A DNA stretch of 64,000 nucleotides from positions 1-64,000 of the forward strand of contig NZ_JONW01000006.1 in assembly GCF_000712075.1 (NCBI RefSeq). Direction: 5' to 3'. Position numbers and translations under genes: made by a program. The notes under the pieces are model-generated. The model saw only the letters and a list, made by a program, of their open reading frames with translations, was not told where the DNA came from and did no database searches. Shown in pieces: positions 45,639 to 52,943 of this stretch; the first letter of the stretch is position 1; every line of letters begins with the position of its first letter. Source of the stretch: Caulobacter sp. UNC358MFTsu5.1. GTDB taxonomy: Bacteria > Pseudomonadota > Alphaproteobacteria > Caulobacterales > Caulobacteraceae.

Positions 45639-47144
45639 CTAGCCCAGCCAGACGCCTGCCGCGAACGCCAGGCCCGCCACCGCGGCCCCGGCCAGGAACC
45701 ACAGCAGCGGTCGGGCCGGACGGGGTTCGACCACGGCGACCGCCGGGGCGGGCGGCGTCTCGGCCAGGCGGGCCAGGGCCCTGATCGCCCGGGCGGCCTC
45801 GTCGGCGAACTCGCGGACCTTGGCGGCGGGCGACAGTTCGCGGGCGATCCAGCGGCGCACCACCGGGTCGGCGGCGGCCCACAGGTCGTGGGTCGGGTCG
45901 ATGCGGCGGGCCACGCCCTCGACCGTGACCATGGTCTTCTGCAGCAGCACCAGCTCGGGGCGCAGGGCCATGTCGAACAGGGCGGTGATCTCGAACAGCT
46001 GGGCCAGCAGTCTGCCCATCGACACGTCGCTGGCGTCGCGGCCGAACACCGGCTCTCCCACCGCCCGCAGGGCCTGGGCGAAGGCGTCGCGGTCCTGGTG
46101 GGCGGGCACGTAGCCGGCGTCGAAATGGATGGCGGCCACGCGCGGATAGTCGCGGTTGAGGAAGCCGTACAGGATTTCGGCCAGGTACTTGCGCTCGGCG
46201 GAACCCAGACGCCCCAGGATGCCGTAGTCGACCGCGACGATGGAGGCGGGCGCGCTGACGAACAGGTTGCCCTCGTGCAGGTCGGCGTGGAACAGGCCGT
46301 GGTCCAGGGCCTGGGCCAGGAAGCCCCGGGTGACGGCCTCGGCCAGGGCCTTGCGGTCCAGGCCCGGCTGTTCCAGGGCGGCGGCGTCCGACAGCGGCAG
46401 GCCCGCGGCCCAGGTCAGGGTCAGGAACCGCTTGCCGACGCCGTCCCAGACGACGTCCGGGGCGCGCATGTAGGGATCGGCCTTCATGGCCTCGCCCAGC
46501 TCGGCGCAGCCGGCGGCCTCGAAGCGCAGGTCCAGCTCCAGGTCCAGGGCCCGGATCACCACCTCGACGAACTCGCGGGGCCGCAGGCGACGGCTGGCCG
46601 GGACCAGCCGCTGGGCCAGGGCGGCGGCCAGGCGCAGGGCGGCGGTGTCCTGGGCGACCTGGCGTTCGACGCCCGGCCGCAGGACCTTCACGGCCACCTT
46701 CGTCCCGTCCGCCAGGGTCGCCGCGTGGGCCTGGGCCAGGGAGGCGGCGGCGATCGAGGGCTCGACGTCGGCGAACAGGGTGTCGACCGGCCGGCCCAGG
46801 CCCCGGGCGATCTCGGCCTTGGCCACGTCCAGCGGGAAGGCTGGCAGGCGATCCTTCAGGTGCGACAGGTCCTCGGCGAAGGCGGTCCCGAAGATGTCGG
46901 CCCGGGTCGACAGGAACTGGCCCATCTTGATCGCGGCCGGACCCTGGCGCTCCAGCACACGCGCCAGCCGCTCGCCCGGCCGGCCCTTGCGCGCCGCGCC
47001 GCCCGCGAACAGCCGCAAGGCCCGCCCGGCCAGGCGCGCCGACGGCGGCAGGATGGGCTCCAGCTCGCGCGGGACCAGGGCGTCGGCCCGGATCAGGGCC
47101 CAGCCGGCGGCGATCAGGCGCAGGGACGCGGCGACCCGGCTCAT
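45639..47144 (-). CDS. ubiB: UbiB family ubiquinone biosynthesis kinase-like protein
   Basis: UbiB is an ABC1/ADCK atypical kinase-like ATPase needed for ubiquinone synthesis. The 501-residue protein has the KxGQ region AIKMGQFLSTRADIFG, the Ala-rich nucleotide loop AAASLAQAHAATLADG, VAVKVLRPG (VAVK lysine), the catalytic FHADLHEGNLFV and metal-binding VAVDYGILGRL, and a C-terminal hydrophobic anchor (LLWFLAGAAVAGLAFAAGVWLG). It lies near ubiE in the usual alphaproteobacterial neighbourhood, but here four small genes separate or neighbour them. Confidence 0.95.
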   Translation of the reverse strand: MSRVAASLRLIAAGWALIRADALVPRELEPILPPSARLAGRALRLFAGGAARKGRPGERLARVLERQGPAAIKMGQFLSTRADIFGTAFAEDLSHLKDRLPAFPLDVAKAEIARGLGRPVDTLFADVEPSIAAASLAQAHAATLADGTKVAVKVLRPGVERQVAQDTAALRLAAALAQRLVPASRRLRPREFVEVVIRALDLELDLRFEAAGCAELGEAMKADPYMRAPDVVWDGVGKRFLTLTWAAGLPLSDAAALEQPGLDRKALAEAVTRGFLAQALDHGLFHADLHEGNLFVSAPASIVAVDYGILGRLGSAERKYLAEILYGFLNRDYPRVAAIHFDAGYVPAHQDRDAFAQALRAVGEPVFGRDASDVSMGRLLAQLFEITALFDMALRPELVLLQKTMVTVEGVARRIDPTHDLWAAADPVVRRWIARELSPAAKVREFADEAARAIRALARLAETPPAPAVAVVEPRPARPLLWFLAGAAVAGLAFAAGVWLG

Positions 47145-47231
47145 GCGGCGGAGGTCTCGATCGACAGGCGGCGGGGCGAAGGCGGGATGGATTTCATGTC
47201 CCGGCCTGAAAGCCCGCTCCGCGCGCTCCGG

Positions 47232-47723
47232 TCAAGGCCGCTTTCGCCACCGGCCCGGCGCGAGCCACGAAAAGCGGCGCTGGAGACCGCTTTCGGCTTT
47301 GGCGGAGCCCGGCGCGGATCGCTGGAGCGACCAACCCGCGGCGAGGCATTCGATGGTTTCGTCGCGAAAATAGAAGAGGAAGTGTCGCGCCTCCGACGTG
47401 TCGGGAGCGATGATTTCCCAGTCCAGGGCATCGGCGCGCGGCTCGACCGGCGTGATCTCGTAGAATTCGCCCCAGCTGGGGGCCTGGCCGCTGAAACGAC
47501 CTTGGCCGGCGAACCACGCGTGATCGTTCGTCGCGTCCCAGCGCCAGCGACAGCAGCCCTCGAACCGGAGCGTCGCCGTTTCCCCGTCTTCCGCCTCGTG
47601 GGCCTGGGCGTTCAGGAGGAAGCGGAGCTCCAGGGCGTCGCCGGCGACCGTGGCCTGCAGGCTCGGCGCATTGGGATCGGCGTTCCAGTCGGAATTGAGA
47701 TGCCGGAAGGACAGGGATGTCAT
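47232..47723 (-). CDS. Hypothetical protein, 163 residues
   Basis: The frame starts at an ATG opening MTSLSFRHLNSDWNADPNAPSLQ and encodes a soluble, probably beta-rich protein (LELRFLLNAQAHEAEDGETATLRFEGCCRWRWDATNDH) with a conserved-looking core HFLFYFRDETIECLAAGW. The last 30 residues are basic and low in complexity. I recognise the core as a recurring hypothetical in proteobacteria but know no function. It is flanked by ubiB and a YCII gene on the same strand. Confidence 0.65.
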   Translation of the reverse strand: MTSLSFRHLNSDWNADPNAPSLQATVAGDALELRFLLNAQAHEAEDGETATLRFEGCCRWRWDATNDHAWFAGQGRFSGQAPSWGEFYEITPVEPRADALDWEIIAPDTSEARHFLFYFRDETIECLAAGWSLQRSAPGSAKAESGLQRRFSWLAPGRWRKRP

Positions 47724-47773
47724 GCCGGAAGACTGCCCGGGATGGGATCGGCGATCCACCCCGCCCCGAGCGC

Positions 47774-48118
47774 CTAGCCCTTGGCGTCCGGCGCCGGGTC
47801 GAGCGGCCAGACCTCGACGACGCCCTGCGCCACCGCGCAGGGGCTGCGGGCCGCGATCGCGATGGCGGCATCCAGGTCCGGCGCCTCGATCAGGGCGAAG
47901 CCGGCGATGGGCAGGGCGGCGGACAGGAACGGACCCGGCGTCACCTCCACCCCGGCGGCGTCGGGGTTGCGCACCTGCACGGGCGCGCCGGCCATGCCCA
48001 TGACGTCGCCTTCGCGCACCCGTTCGGCGTCGGCCGCGTGGGCCGCGTCCCGCACGGCCTTCGGCGTCCGGTCGTAACCGGACCTGTCGCCATAGCCGAT
48101 GGTGATGAACCGGGGCAT
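47774..48118 (-). CDS. YCII-related (DGPF-type) domain protein
   Basis: The 114-residue protein MPRFITIGYGDRSGYDRTPKAVRDAAHAADAERVREGDVMGMAG ... GFALIEAPDLDAAIAIAARSPCAVAQGVVEVWPL has the dimeric alpha+beta barrel pattern of YCII-related proteins, including the terminal AxxxAxxSPxxxxGxxEVxPL. Members are often encoded beside sigma factors or act as small enzymes; none is here, so function is open. ATG 48118 gives the conserved N-terminus. Confidence 0.82.
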   Translation of the reverse strand: MPRFITIGYGDRSGYDRTPKAVRDAAHAADAERVREGDVMGMAGAPVQVRNPDAAGVEVTPGPFLSAALPIAGFALIEAPDLDAAIAIAARSPCAVAQGVVEVWPLDPAPDAKG

Positions 48119-48180
48119 GCGGGTCTGAACGCGAAGGTCCGCCGACGGTTCTCGACGAGCGTCCGTTCGCCGCCGCCCGA

Positions 48181-48633
48181 TCAGCGCGGGTCGAGGGAAA
48201 ACGGCGGCGCGCCCAGCTTCTCGACGCGCGGCCCGTGGCGGCCGCCGGCGAACGCGGTCGCGAGGAAGGCCGCGATGCAGGCCTTGGCCGTCTCGAGCTC
48301 GACCAGGCGGGCGCCCAGGGCGAGGACGTTGGCGTCGTTGTGCTGGCGGCTGAGCGCCGCGGACACCGGCTCGCTGACCAGGGCGCAGCGGCAGGCCGGA
48401 TGGCGATTGACCGCGATGGAGACGCCCACGCCCGAGCCGCACAAGGCGACGCCCCGTTCGGAGCGGCCGCTGGCGACCTGCTCGGCCAGCCGGTAACCGA
48501 AATCGGGATAGTCGGCCGGCGCGTCGTCCTGGGGACCCAGGTCGGCCACCTCGTGGCCTTCGCCCGCCAGCCACGCGGCCAGATCGGCCTTGAGCGCGAT
48601 CGCGGCGTGGTCCGAGGCGATGGCGATGCGCAT
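48181..48633 (-). CDS. rpiB: Ribose-5-phosphate isomerase B
   Basis: RpiB interconverts ribose 5-phosphate and ribulose 5-phosphate. The 150-residue protein starts MRIAIASDHAAIALKADLAAWL (substrate-binding Asp-His) and has the active-site Cys65 in CGSGVGVSIAVNRHP and the His in SRQHNDANVLALGARL. Length is typical of RpiB/LacA enzymes. It lies between the YCII gene and ubiE on the minus strand, 25 bp from the end of ubiE. Confidence 0.93.
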   Translation of the reverse strand: MRIAIASDHAAIALKADLAAWLAGEGHEVADLGPQDDAPADYPDFGYRLAEQVASGRSERGVALCGSGVGVSIAVNRHPACRCALVSEPVSAALSRQHNDANVLALGARLVELETAKACIAAFLATAFAGGRHGPRVEKLGAPPFSLDPR

Positions 48634-48658
48634 GGGTCCCGTGTCGATCCCGACCGCC

Positions 48659-49417
48659 CTAGAGCGCCCAGCCCTGGTGCATGGCCGCGACGCCGCCGGT
48701 GAAGTTGGTGACCGTCACCCGCTTGAAGCCGGCGTTCTCCATCATCCCCGCGAAGGTCTTCTGGTCGGGGAAGCGGCGGATGCTCTCGACCAGGTACTGG
48801 TAGGCGTCGCGGTCCTTGGCCAGCCACTCGCCGAACTGCGGGATCAGCTTGAAGGAATAGGTGTCGTAGATCTTCGCCAGGGCCTCGGTCGTCGGCTTGG
48901 AGAACTCCAGGCAGATGAACCGGCCGCCGGGCTTCAGCACCCGCCGCGCCTCGCGCAGGGCCGCGTCGATGTCGGTGACGTTGCGGATGCCGAACGAGAT
49001 CACATAGGCGTCGGCATAGGCGTCGGGCAGCGGCAGGCGCTGGGCGTCGCCGACGGTCCAGGTGATCTCGGGCGCGCCGCCCTTCTCGATGCCGGCGCCG
49101 ATCATCTCGGCGTTGTAGTCGATGATGTTGATCAGGGCGTCCGGGCCGCCCCGGCGCTCCTGGGCCTGGCGCGCCATCTTGGCGAAGCGGCGGGCCATGT
49201 CGCCGGTGCCGCCGGCGCAGTCGATGATGATCTCGCCCGGCTGCGGGTTCAGGCGCGCGGCGACCGCGTCCTTCCAGAGCCGGTGCACGCCGCCGCTCAT
49301 CACGTCGTTCATCAGGTCGTAGTTCTTGGCGACCCGGTCGAACACCCCGCGCACCAGCCCGGCCTTGGCCGAGGCGTCGACGTCCTTGAATCCGAAGGTG
49401 GCGGAGGCCCTGGTCAT
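48659..49417 (-). CDS. ubiE: Ubiquinone/menaquinone methyltransferase UbiE
   Basis: UbiE is the SAM-dependent C-methyltransferase of ubiquinone synthesis. The 252-residue protein has the UbiE signature [18 protein letters not shown], the SAM motif [15 protein letters not shown] and the second signature [34 protein letters not shown]. It is divergent from mutM with 160 bp between starts, the standard alphaproteobacterial arrangement. Confidence 0.97.
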   Translation of the reverse strand: MTRASATFGFKDVDASAKAGLVRGVFDRVAKNYDLMNDVMSGGVHRLWKDAVAARLNPQPGEIIIDCAGGTGDMARRFAKMARQAQERRGGPDALINIIDYNAEMIGAGIEKGGAPEITWTVGDAQRLPLPDAYADAYVISFGIRNVTDIDAALREARRVLKPGGRFICLEFSKPTTEALAKIYDTYSFKLIPQFGEWLAKDRDAYQYLVESIRRFPDQKTFAGMMENAGFKRVTVTNFTGGVAAMHQGWAL

Positions 49418-49577
49418 GCGTTCGCTCGATATCGTCCGGCTTGTGTCGTCCGGCTCTTATAACCGTCAGCGCCTGCCCGTCACCGGTTTTGCTTGGGCCG
49501 GGCCTAGGAACCGGGCGCGCGATGGCCGATATCTGGCGCCCCCCACCGCCTTTGAAGCCTTCCCAGCCGAGGTCCCC

Positions 49578-50441
49578 TTGCCCGAACTGCCCGAAGTCGA
49601 GACCGTGCGCCGGGGCCTCGAGCCCGTGCTGGGCGGCGCGCGCCTGGCCCGCGTGCGCGCCAACCGCCCCGACCTGCGCTTCCCCCTGCCCGAAGGCTTC
49701 GTCCAGCGCCTGACCGGGGCGAAGATCCTGCGGCTGGATCGCCGCGCCAAGTACCTGCTGGCCCCGCTCGACCGGGGCGACACCCTGGTGATGCACCTGG
49801 GCATGACCGGGCGGTTCGAGATCGCCGCGCCGGAGGGGACGACCCGCCCCGGGGACTTCGCCCGCCAGGTCACGCCCGACGACAAGCATGCCCACGTCGT
49901 CTTCGAGACCGAGGCCGGCGCGACCGTCACCTATTACGACCCGCGCCGCTTCGGCTTCATGGACCTGGTCGCCACCGACCGGCTGGACCGCCACCCCTGG
50001 TTCGCGACCATGGGCCCCGAACCGCTGGGCGAGGCGTTCGACGCCAAAACCCTGGTCGCCGCCTTCAACGGCCGCAAGCAGGGGCCCAAGACCCTGCTGC
50101 TGGACCAGAAGACCGTCGCGGGCCTGGGCAATATCTATGTGTGCGAGGCCCTGCACCGGGCCCACATCTCGCCGTTCAAGCCGGCCGGGATGATCGCCGG
50201 CAAGCGGCTGGGTCCCCTGACCACGGCGATCAAGGACGTGCTGGCCGAGGCGGTCGAGGTCGGCGGCTCGTCCCTGAAGGACTTCGCGGCCGCCGACGGG
50301 GCCCTGGGCTATTTCCAGCACCGCTTCCGGGTCTACGACCGCGAGGGCCAGCCCTGCCCGACGCCCGGCTGCAAGGGGACGATCGCCCGCGAGGTCCAGG
50401 CGGGACGGTCGACGTTCTTCTGTCCGGTGTGCCAGGTTTGA
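49578..50441 (+). CDS. mutM: Formamidopyrimidine-DNA glycosylase MutM (Fpg)
   Basis: MutM excises 8-oxoguanine and formamidopyrimidines. After removal of the initiator, the N-terminal catalytic Pro2-Glu3 is present in PELPEVETVRRGL; Lys in DRRAKYLL, the H2TH helix and the C-terminal zinc finger (CPTPGC ... FFCPVCQ) are all intact in 287 residues. The TTG at 49578 must be the start because the catalytic proline must follow the initiator; GAGG lies seven bases upstream. It is followed by about 880 bp of non-coding repeats before echA. Confidence 0.96.
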   Translation: MPELPEVETVRRGLEPVLGGARLARVRANRPDLRFPLPEGFVQRLTGAKILRLDRRAKYLLAPLDRGDTLVMHLGMTGRFEIAAPEGTTRPGDFARQVTPDDKHAHVVFETEAGATVTYYDPRRFGFMDLVATDRLDRHPWFATMGPEPLGEAFDAKTLVAAFNGRKQGPKTLLLDQKTVAGLGNIYVCEALHRAHISPFKPAGMIAGKRLGPLTTAIKDVLAEAVEVGGSSLKDFAAADGALGYFQHRFRVYDREGQPCPTPGCKGTIAREVQAGRSTFFCPVCQV

Positions 50442-50469
50442 GGGCCCTTTTCTAACGTTTCGGTGCGCG

Positions 50470-50536
50470 GACCCCCTCCGGTCCTTCGGGCCACCTCCCC
50501 CTCCGGGGGAGCTGTCGCGAAGCGACTGAGGGGGTC
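50470..50536. repeat. Multi-hairpin element, related type
   Basis: Outer arms GACCCCCTC and GAGGGGGTC enclose three hairpins: GGTCC/GGGCC (loop TTC), CTCCCCC/GGGGGAG and GTCGC/GCGAC (loop GAA). The outer-arm-plus-inner-hairpins plan matches the elements at 19973, 25178 and 54491, but the sequence differs. It lies 28 bp after the mutM stop. Confidence 0.7.
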
Positions 50537-50631
50537 TTCACGCACGGCCTCTCAGCCTCACGCCAAATGGCTGTGAGCTGGTGGAAAGGGACGCGGAGCG
50601 CCGGACATCGTCCGGAGGTCTTTGAGTTGTA

Positions 50632-50679
50632 ACCGTTTCAACGAAGCCGACCGCTCCGCGCGTTCGTTATCCGCCAGCG
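50632..50679 (+). repeat. Dispersed repeat block a, copy 2
   Basis: Matches 13-61 over about 48 bp with five substitutions and one indel, in direct orientation. Confidence 0.7.
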
Positions 50680-50859
50680 TCCGGTAGGCAGCCCTGTTGA
50701 GGCTTAGCCGGACACCGGGTCCGTCGTTTCCGACGGGGCCCGGCGCTGGGGGACGCGGATCATGAAGACGCACGCGCCGATCCCCAGCCACGCCGACGGC
50801 GGGCGGGGCCTGCAACGCCAGGCTCCCCGGACACGCTGGAGTAACCCCCTCCAGCCCAG

Positions 50860-50926
50860 TCCCGCTCGATCACCCCCCGCCGCCGCATCGGTCGCTGGCC
50901 ATGCGCCCTTTCCCCGCGACGAGGTG
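50860..50926 (+). repeat. Dispersed repeat block b, copy 2
   Basis: Nearly identical to 265-330 in direct orientation; the two copies are about 50.6 kb apart. Confidence 0.75.
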
Positions 50927-51048
50927 CTTGTGAGTCTACGGGAGGTTTCAGCGCGGCGGCGGATGTGACGCTGCTTTTTCCGCGAGGCGTTGCGGACGTT
51001 GGGGTTGCGAGCGTGCGGCGCGGGGATAGAGGCGTATCGATCCCCGCC

Positions 51049-51231
51049 GGGGACGCGAACTCACGCCCGAGCCTTGGGGTGATCCGCCGAGCGCAGGGTG
51101 AGTGCGTGTCCCCTCCTTCGCGCACGACGTCGCGGGACCAATCCCAAGCTCGGTGGACGACTTGGGGGACACGCACTCACCCCACGCTCCGGGCGGACCC
51201 GGCCCGCGTCTCGCCGTGAGTGCGCGTCCCC
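51049..51231. repeat. Four-arm alternating inverted repeat
   Basis: Four 16- to 18-bp arms alternate in orientation: GGGGACGCGAACTCAC (51049-51064), GGGTGAGTGCGTGTCCCC (51096-51113), GGGGACACGCACTCACCC (51165-51182) and GTGAGTGCGCGTCCCC (51216-51231). The inner pair is a perfect 18-bp inverted repeat. Each arm can pair with either opposite-facing arm, so two alternative foldings are possible. Confidence 0.8.
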
Positions 51232-51324
51232 GGCTTCCGCCATCTCTCCGGCCGCGCCCGGGCAAGAGGGCTCCCCAACGCCGCGCGCGCCTCTATAAAG
51301 GCGGCGCTCAACAGGAGACCGTCG

Positions 51325-52113
51325 ATGGCCGAGTACCAGACCCTGATCGTGGAAGCGCCGCAGAGCGCGCCCGGCGTGACCCTGATCCGCCTGAACCGGC
51401 CCGAGGCCCTGAACGCCCTGAACACCGCCCTGCTGGCCGAGCTGGCGGCCGCCCTGGCCGCGGCCCAGGCCGACGAGGCCGTGGGCTGCGTCGTCGTCAC
51501 CGGCTCGGCCAAGGCCTTCGCGGCCGGCGCCGACATCAAGGAGATGTCCGACAAGTCCTACGCCCAGATGTTCAAGGACGACTTCTTCGCCGCCGGCGCC
51601 CGCGCCATCGAGGGGACCCGCAAGCCGATCATCGCCGCGGTGGCGGGCTACGCCCTGGGCGGGGGCTGCGAGCTGGCCATGATGTGCGACTTCATCCTGG
51701 CCGCCGACACGGCCAAGTTCGGCCAGCCCGAGATCAACCTCGGCGTCGCGCCCGGCATCGGCGGCACCCAGCGCCTGACCCGCCTGGTCGGCAAGTCCAA
51801 GGCCATGGACATGATCCTGACCGGCCGGATGATGGGCGCCGAGGAAGCCGAGCGCGCGGGCCTGGTCTCGCGGATCTTCCCGGCCGACACCCTGGTCGAC
51901 GAGGCCCTGGCGGTGGCCGCCAAGATCGCCGCCCAGTCGCCCCTGGCCACGGCCATGAACAAGGAGCTGGTCAACGCCGCCTACGAGACGACCCTGAGCA
52001 CGGGCGTCCAGCTGGAGCGGCGCCTGTTCCACTCGCTGTTCGCCTTCGAAGACCAGAAGGAAGGCATGGCGGCCTTCGTCGAGAAGCGCAAACCGGCGTT
52101 CAAGGGGTCGTGA
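51325..52113 (+). CDS. Enoyl-CoA hydratase
   Basis: The 262-residue crotonase-fold protein has the oxyanion-hole region [12 protein letters not shown], both catalytic glutamates (in [15 protein letters not shown] and in [21 protein letters not shown]) and standard length, matching short-chain enoyl-CoA hydratases of beta-oxidation. ATG 51325 has AGGAG ten bases upstream; the longer open frame enters repeat DNA. The echA-rpsT-dnaA order downstream of mutM is that of many alphaproteobacteria. The gene sits alone with its own promoter region in repeat-rich DNA. Confidence 0.94.
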   Translation: MAEYQTLIVEAPQSAPGVTLIRLNRPEALNALNTALLAELAAALAAAQADEAVGCVVVTGSAKAFAAGADIKEMSDKSYAQMFKDDFFAAGARAIEGTRKPIIAAVAGYALGGGCELAMMCDFILAADTAKFGQPEINLGVAPGIGGTQRLTRLVGKSKAMDMILTGRMMGAEEAERAGLVSRIFPADTLVDEALAVAAKIAAQSPLATAMNKELVNAAYETTLSTGVQLERRLFHSLFAFEDQKEGMAAFVEKRKPAFKGS

Positions 52114-52156
52114 ACGGCCGTTTGAGGGGCGCGCGAGATTATGGCCCGTCTGTGGA

Positions 52157-52185
52157 TTGACCCCGGGCGGTCGTTCCCGTATATC
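52157..52185 (+). promoter_or_regulatory. Promoter of rpsT
   Basis: TTGACC (52157-52162) and TATATC (52180-52185) have the ideal 17-bp spacing, about 65 bp upstream of the rpsT ATG. TGTGGATTG overlaps the -35 and resembles a weak DnaA box. Confidence 0.65.
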
Positions 52186-52251
52186 CGCGCGCTCTTGATT
52201 TCTCCTGCTTCGCGGCCGCCCGCGCGGCTGTCCGTTTGAAGGTCCGAACTA

Positions 52252-52527
52252 ATGGCCAATAATCCCGGCGCCAAGAAAGCGATCCGCAAGATCGCCCGTC
52301 GCACCGAAGTGAACACCGCTCGCCGCTCGCGCGTGCGCACCTTCCTGCGCAAGTTCGAAGACGCCCTGGCCGCCGGCGACAAGGAAGTCGCCAAGGCCGC
52401 GTTCATCGAAGCGCAATCGGAACTGATGCGCGCCGTCTCCAAGGGCGTCGTCCACCCCAACACCGGCTCGCGCAAGGTTTCGCGCCTGGCGGCCCGCTTG
52501 AAGAAGCTTGATCAGGCCGCTGCCTAA
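52252..52527 (+). CDS. rpsT: 30S ribosomal protein S20
   Basis: The 91-residue basic protein [43 protein letters not shown] is a typical bS20, a primary 16S rRNA-binding protein forming a helical bundle at the bottom of the 30S subunit. It has its own well-spaced promoter and a strong terminator, separating it from dnaA, its usual neighbour. Confidence 0.98.
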   Translation: MANNPGAKKAIRKIARRTEVNTARRSRVRTFLRKFEDALAAGDKEVAKAAFIEAQSELMRAVSKGVVHPNTGSRKVSRLAARLKKLDQAAA

Positions 52528-52578
52528 TCCAGATTCTCGCCGAACGCTGTTCGGCTAGCGAAATCAAAGACTTAGAGA

Positions 52579-52609
52579 AGCCGGTCGAGGAAACTCGGCC
52601 GGCTTTTTC
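52579..52609 (+). terminator. Intrinsic terminator after rpsT
   Basis: An 11-bp stem (AGCCGGTCGAG with CTCGGCCGGCT, one T-G pair) closed by a GAAA loop is followed by TTTTTCT. Confidence 0.9.
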
Positions 52610-52718
52610 TATTGCGTTTTTCTAAAGCTCAGATTGTCCACGAGACATTCCGTTGGGTGAACATCGGGCTCTGAAATTGCATTCCCTTGGCCCGCGAGGA
52701 CGTCTGTCGAGTCAACAG

Positions 52719-52748
52719 AAATATCCGCCGACGGACTCAAGTTTTCCG
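52719..52748. promoter_or_regulatory. Two CcrM (GANTC) sites upstream of dnaA
   Basis: GAGTC (52719-52723) and GACTC (52744-52748) lie just upstream of the putative dnaA -35 box. In Caulobacter, adenine methylation of GANTC sites near this promoter affects dnaA transcription after fork passage; the positions here fit that model. Confidence 0.55.
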
Positions 52749-52759
52749 TTTGACCGGCC

Positions 52760-52787
52760 CGGGCCGCTGGCTAATTTGAACGTCTCA
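52760..52787 (+). promoter_or_regulatory. Promoter of dnaA
   Basis: TTGACCG (52760-52766) and GCTAATTT (52780-52787) with 13 bp between fit the Caulobacter housekeeping consensus TTGACGS-N10-14-GCTANAWC. Transcription would start near 52794, giving a leader of about 150 bases, close to the long dnaA leader known in C. crescentus. Confidence 0.65.
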
Positions 52788-52943
52788 ACGCTCTTCCAGT
52801 CCATGGAGATCACTGGCGGCGGCGGAACCCTTGCGTTCGCCGATTAACCCCCTGTGTCTGCCGGACAATGAAGGCTTGAGACGCGGTCGTGCGCCATGGG
52901 GGGCGGCGATCGGGGATGACACGACATATCGAGGCGGTGACCG

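Larger units (their letters stand above)
50442..51324. other. Non-coding repeat-rich region between mutM and echA
   Basis: The 883-bp gap carries no supported gene. In order it holds a multi-hairpin element (50470-50536), a short hairpin CCGGAC/GTCCGG (50601-50615), both dispersed blocks a and b, and a four-arm inverted-repeat element (51049-51231). A CTCTATAAAGG stretch near 51292 could be the echA -10 box. The dispersed blocks match those at the left window edge in the same order. Confidence 0.7.

Noticed and set aside
44684..47723. The toxin-like lipoprotein through the hypothetical gene as a toxin-immunity island.
   Set aside because: The housekeeping ubiB gene lies between them, the genes are on different strands, and the lipoprotein lacks a secretion scaffold; only a weak hint remains.
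47232..50321. A 1029-codon minus-strand frame spanning mutM, ubiE and rpiB.
   Set aside because: Only its last 163 codons look like protein; the rest is out of frame with well-supported genes.
52653..52847. A 64-codon frame in the dnaA leader as a possible upstream ORF.
   Set aside because: TTG start without a ribosome site, and most of it lies before the predicted transcription start.
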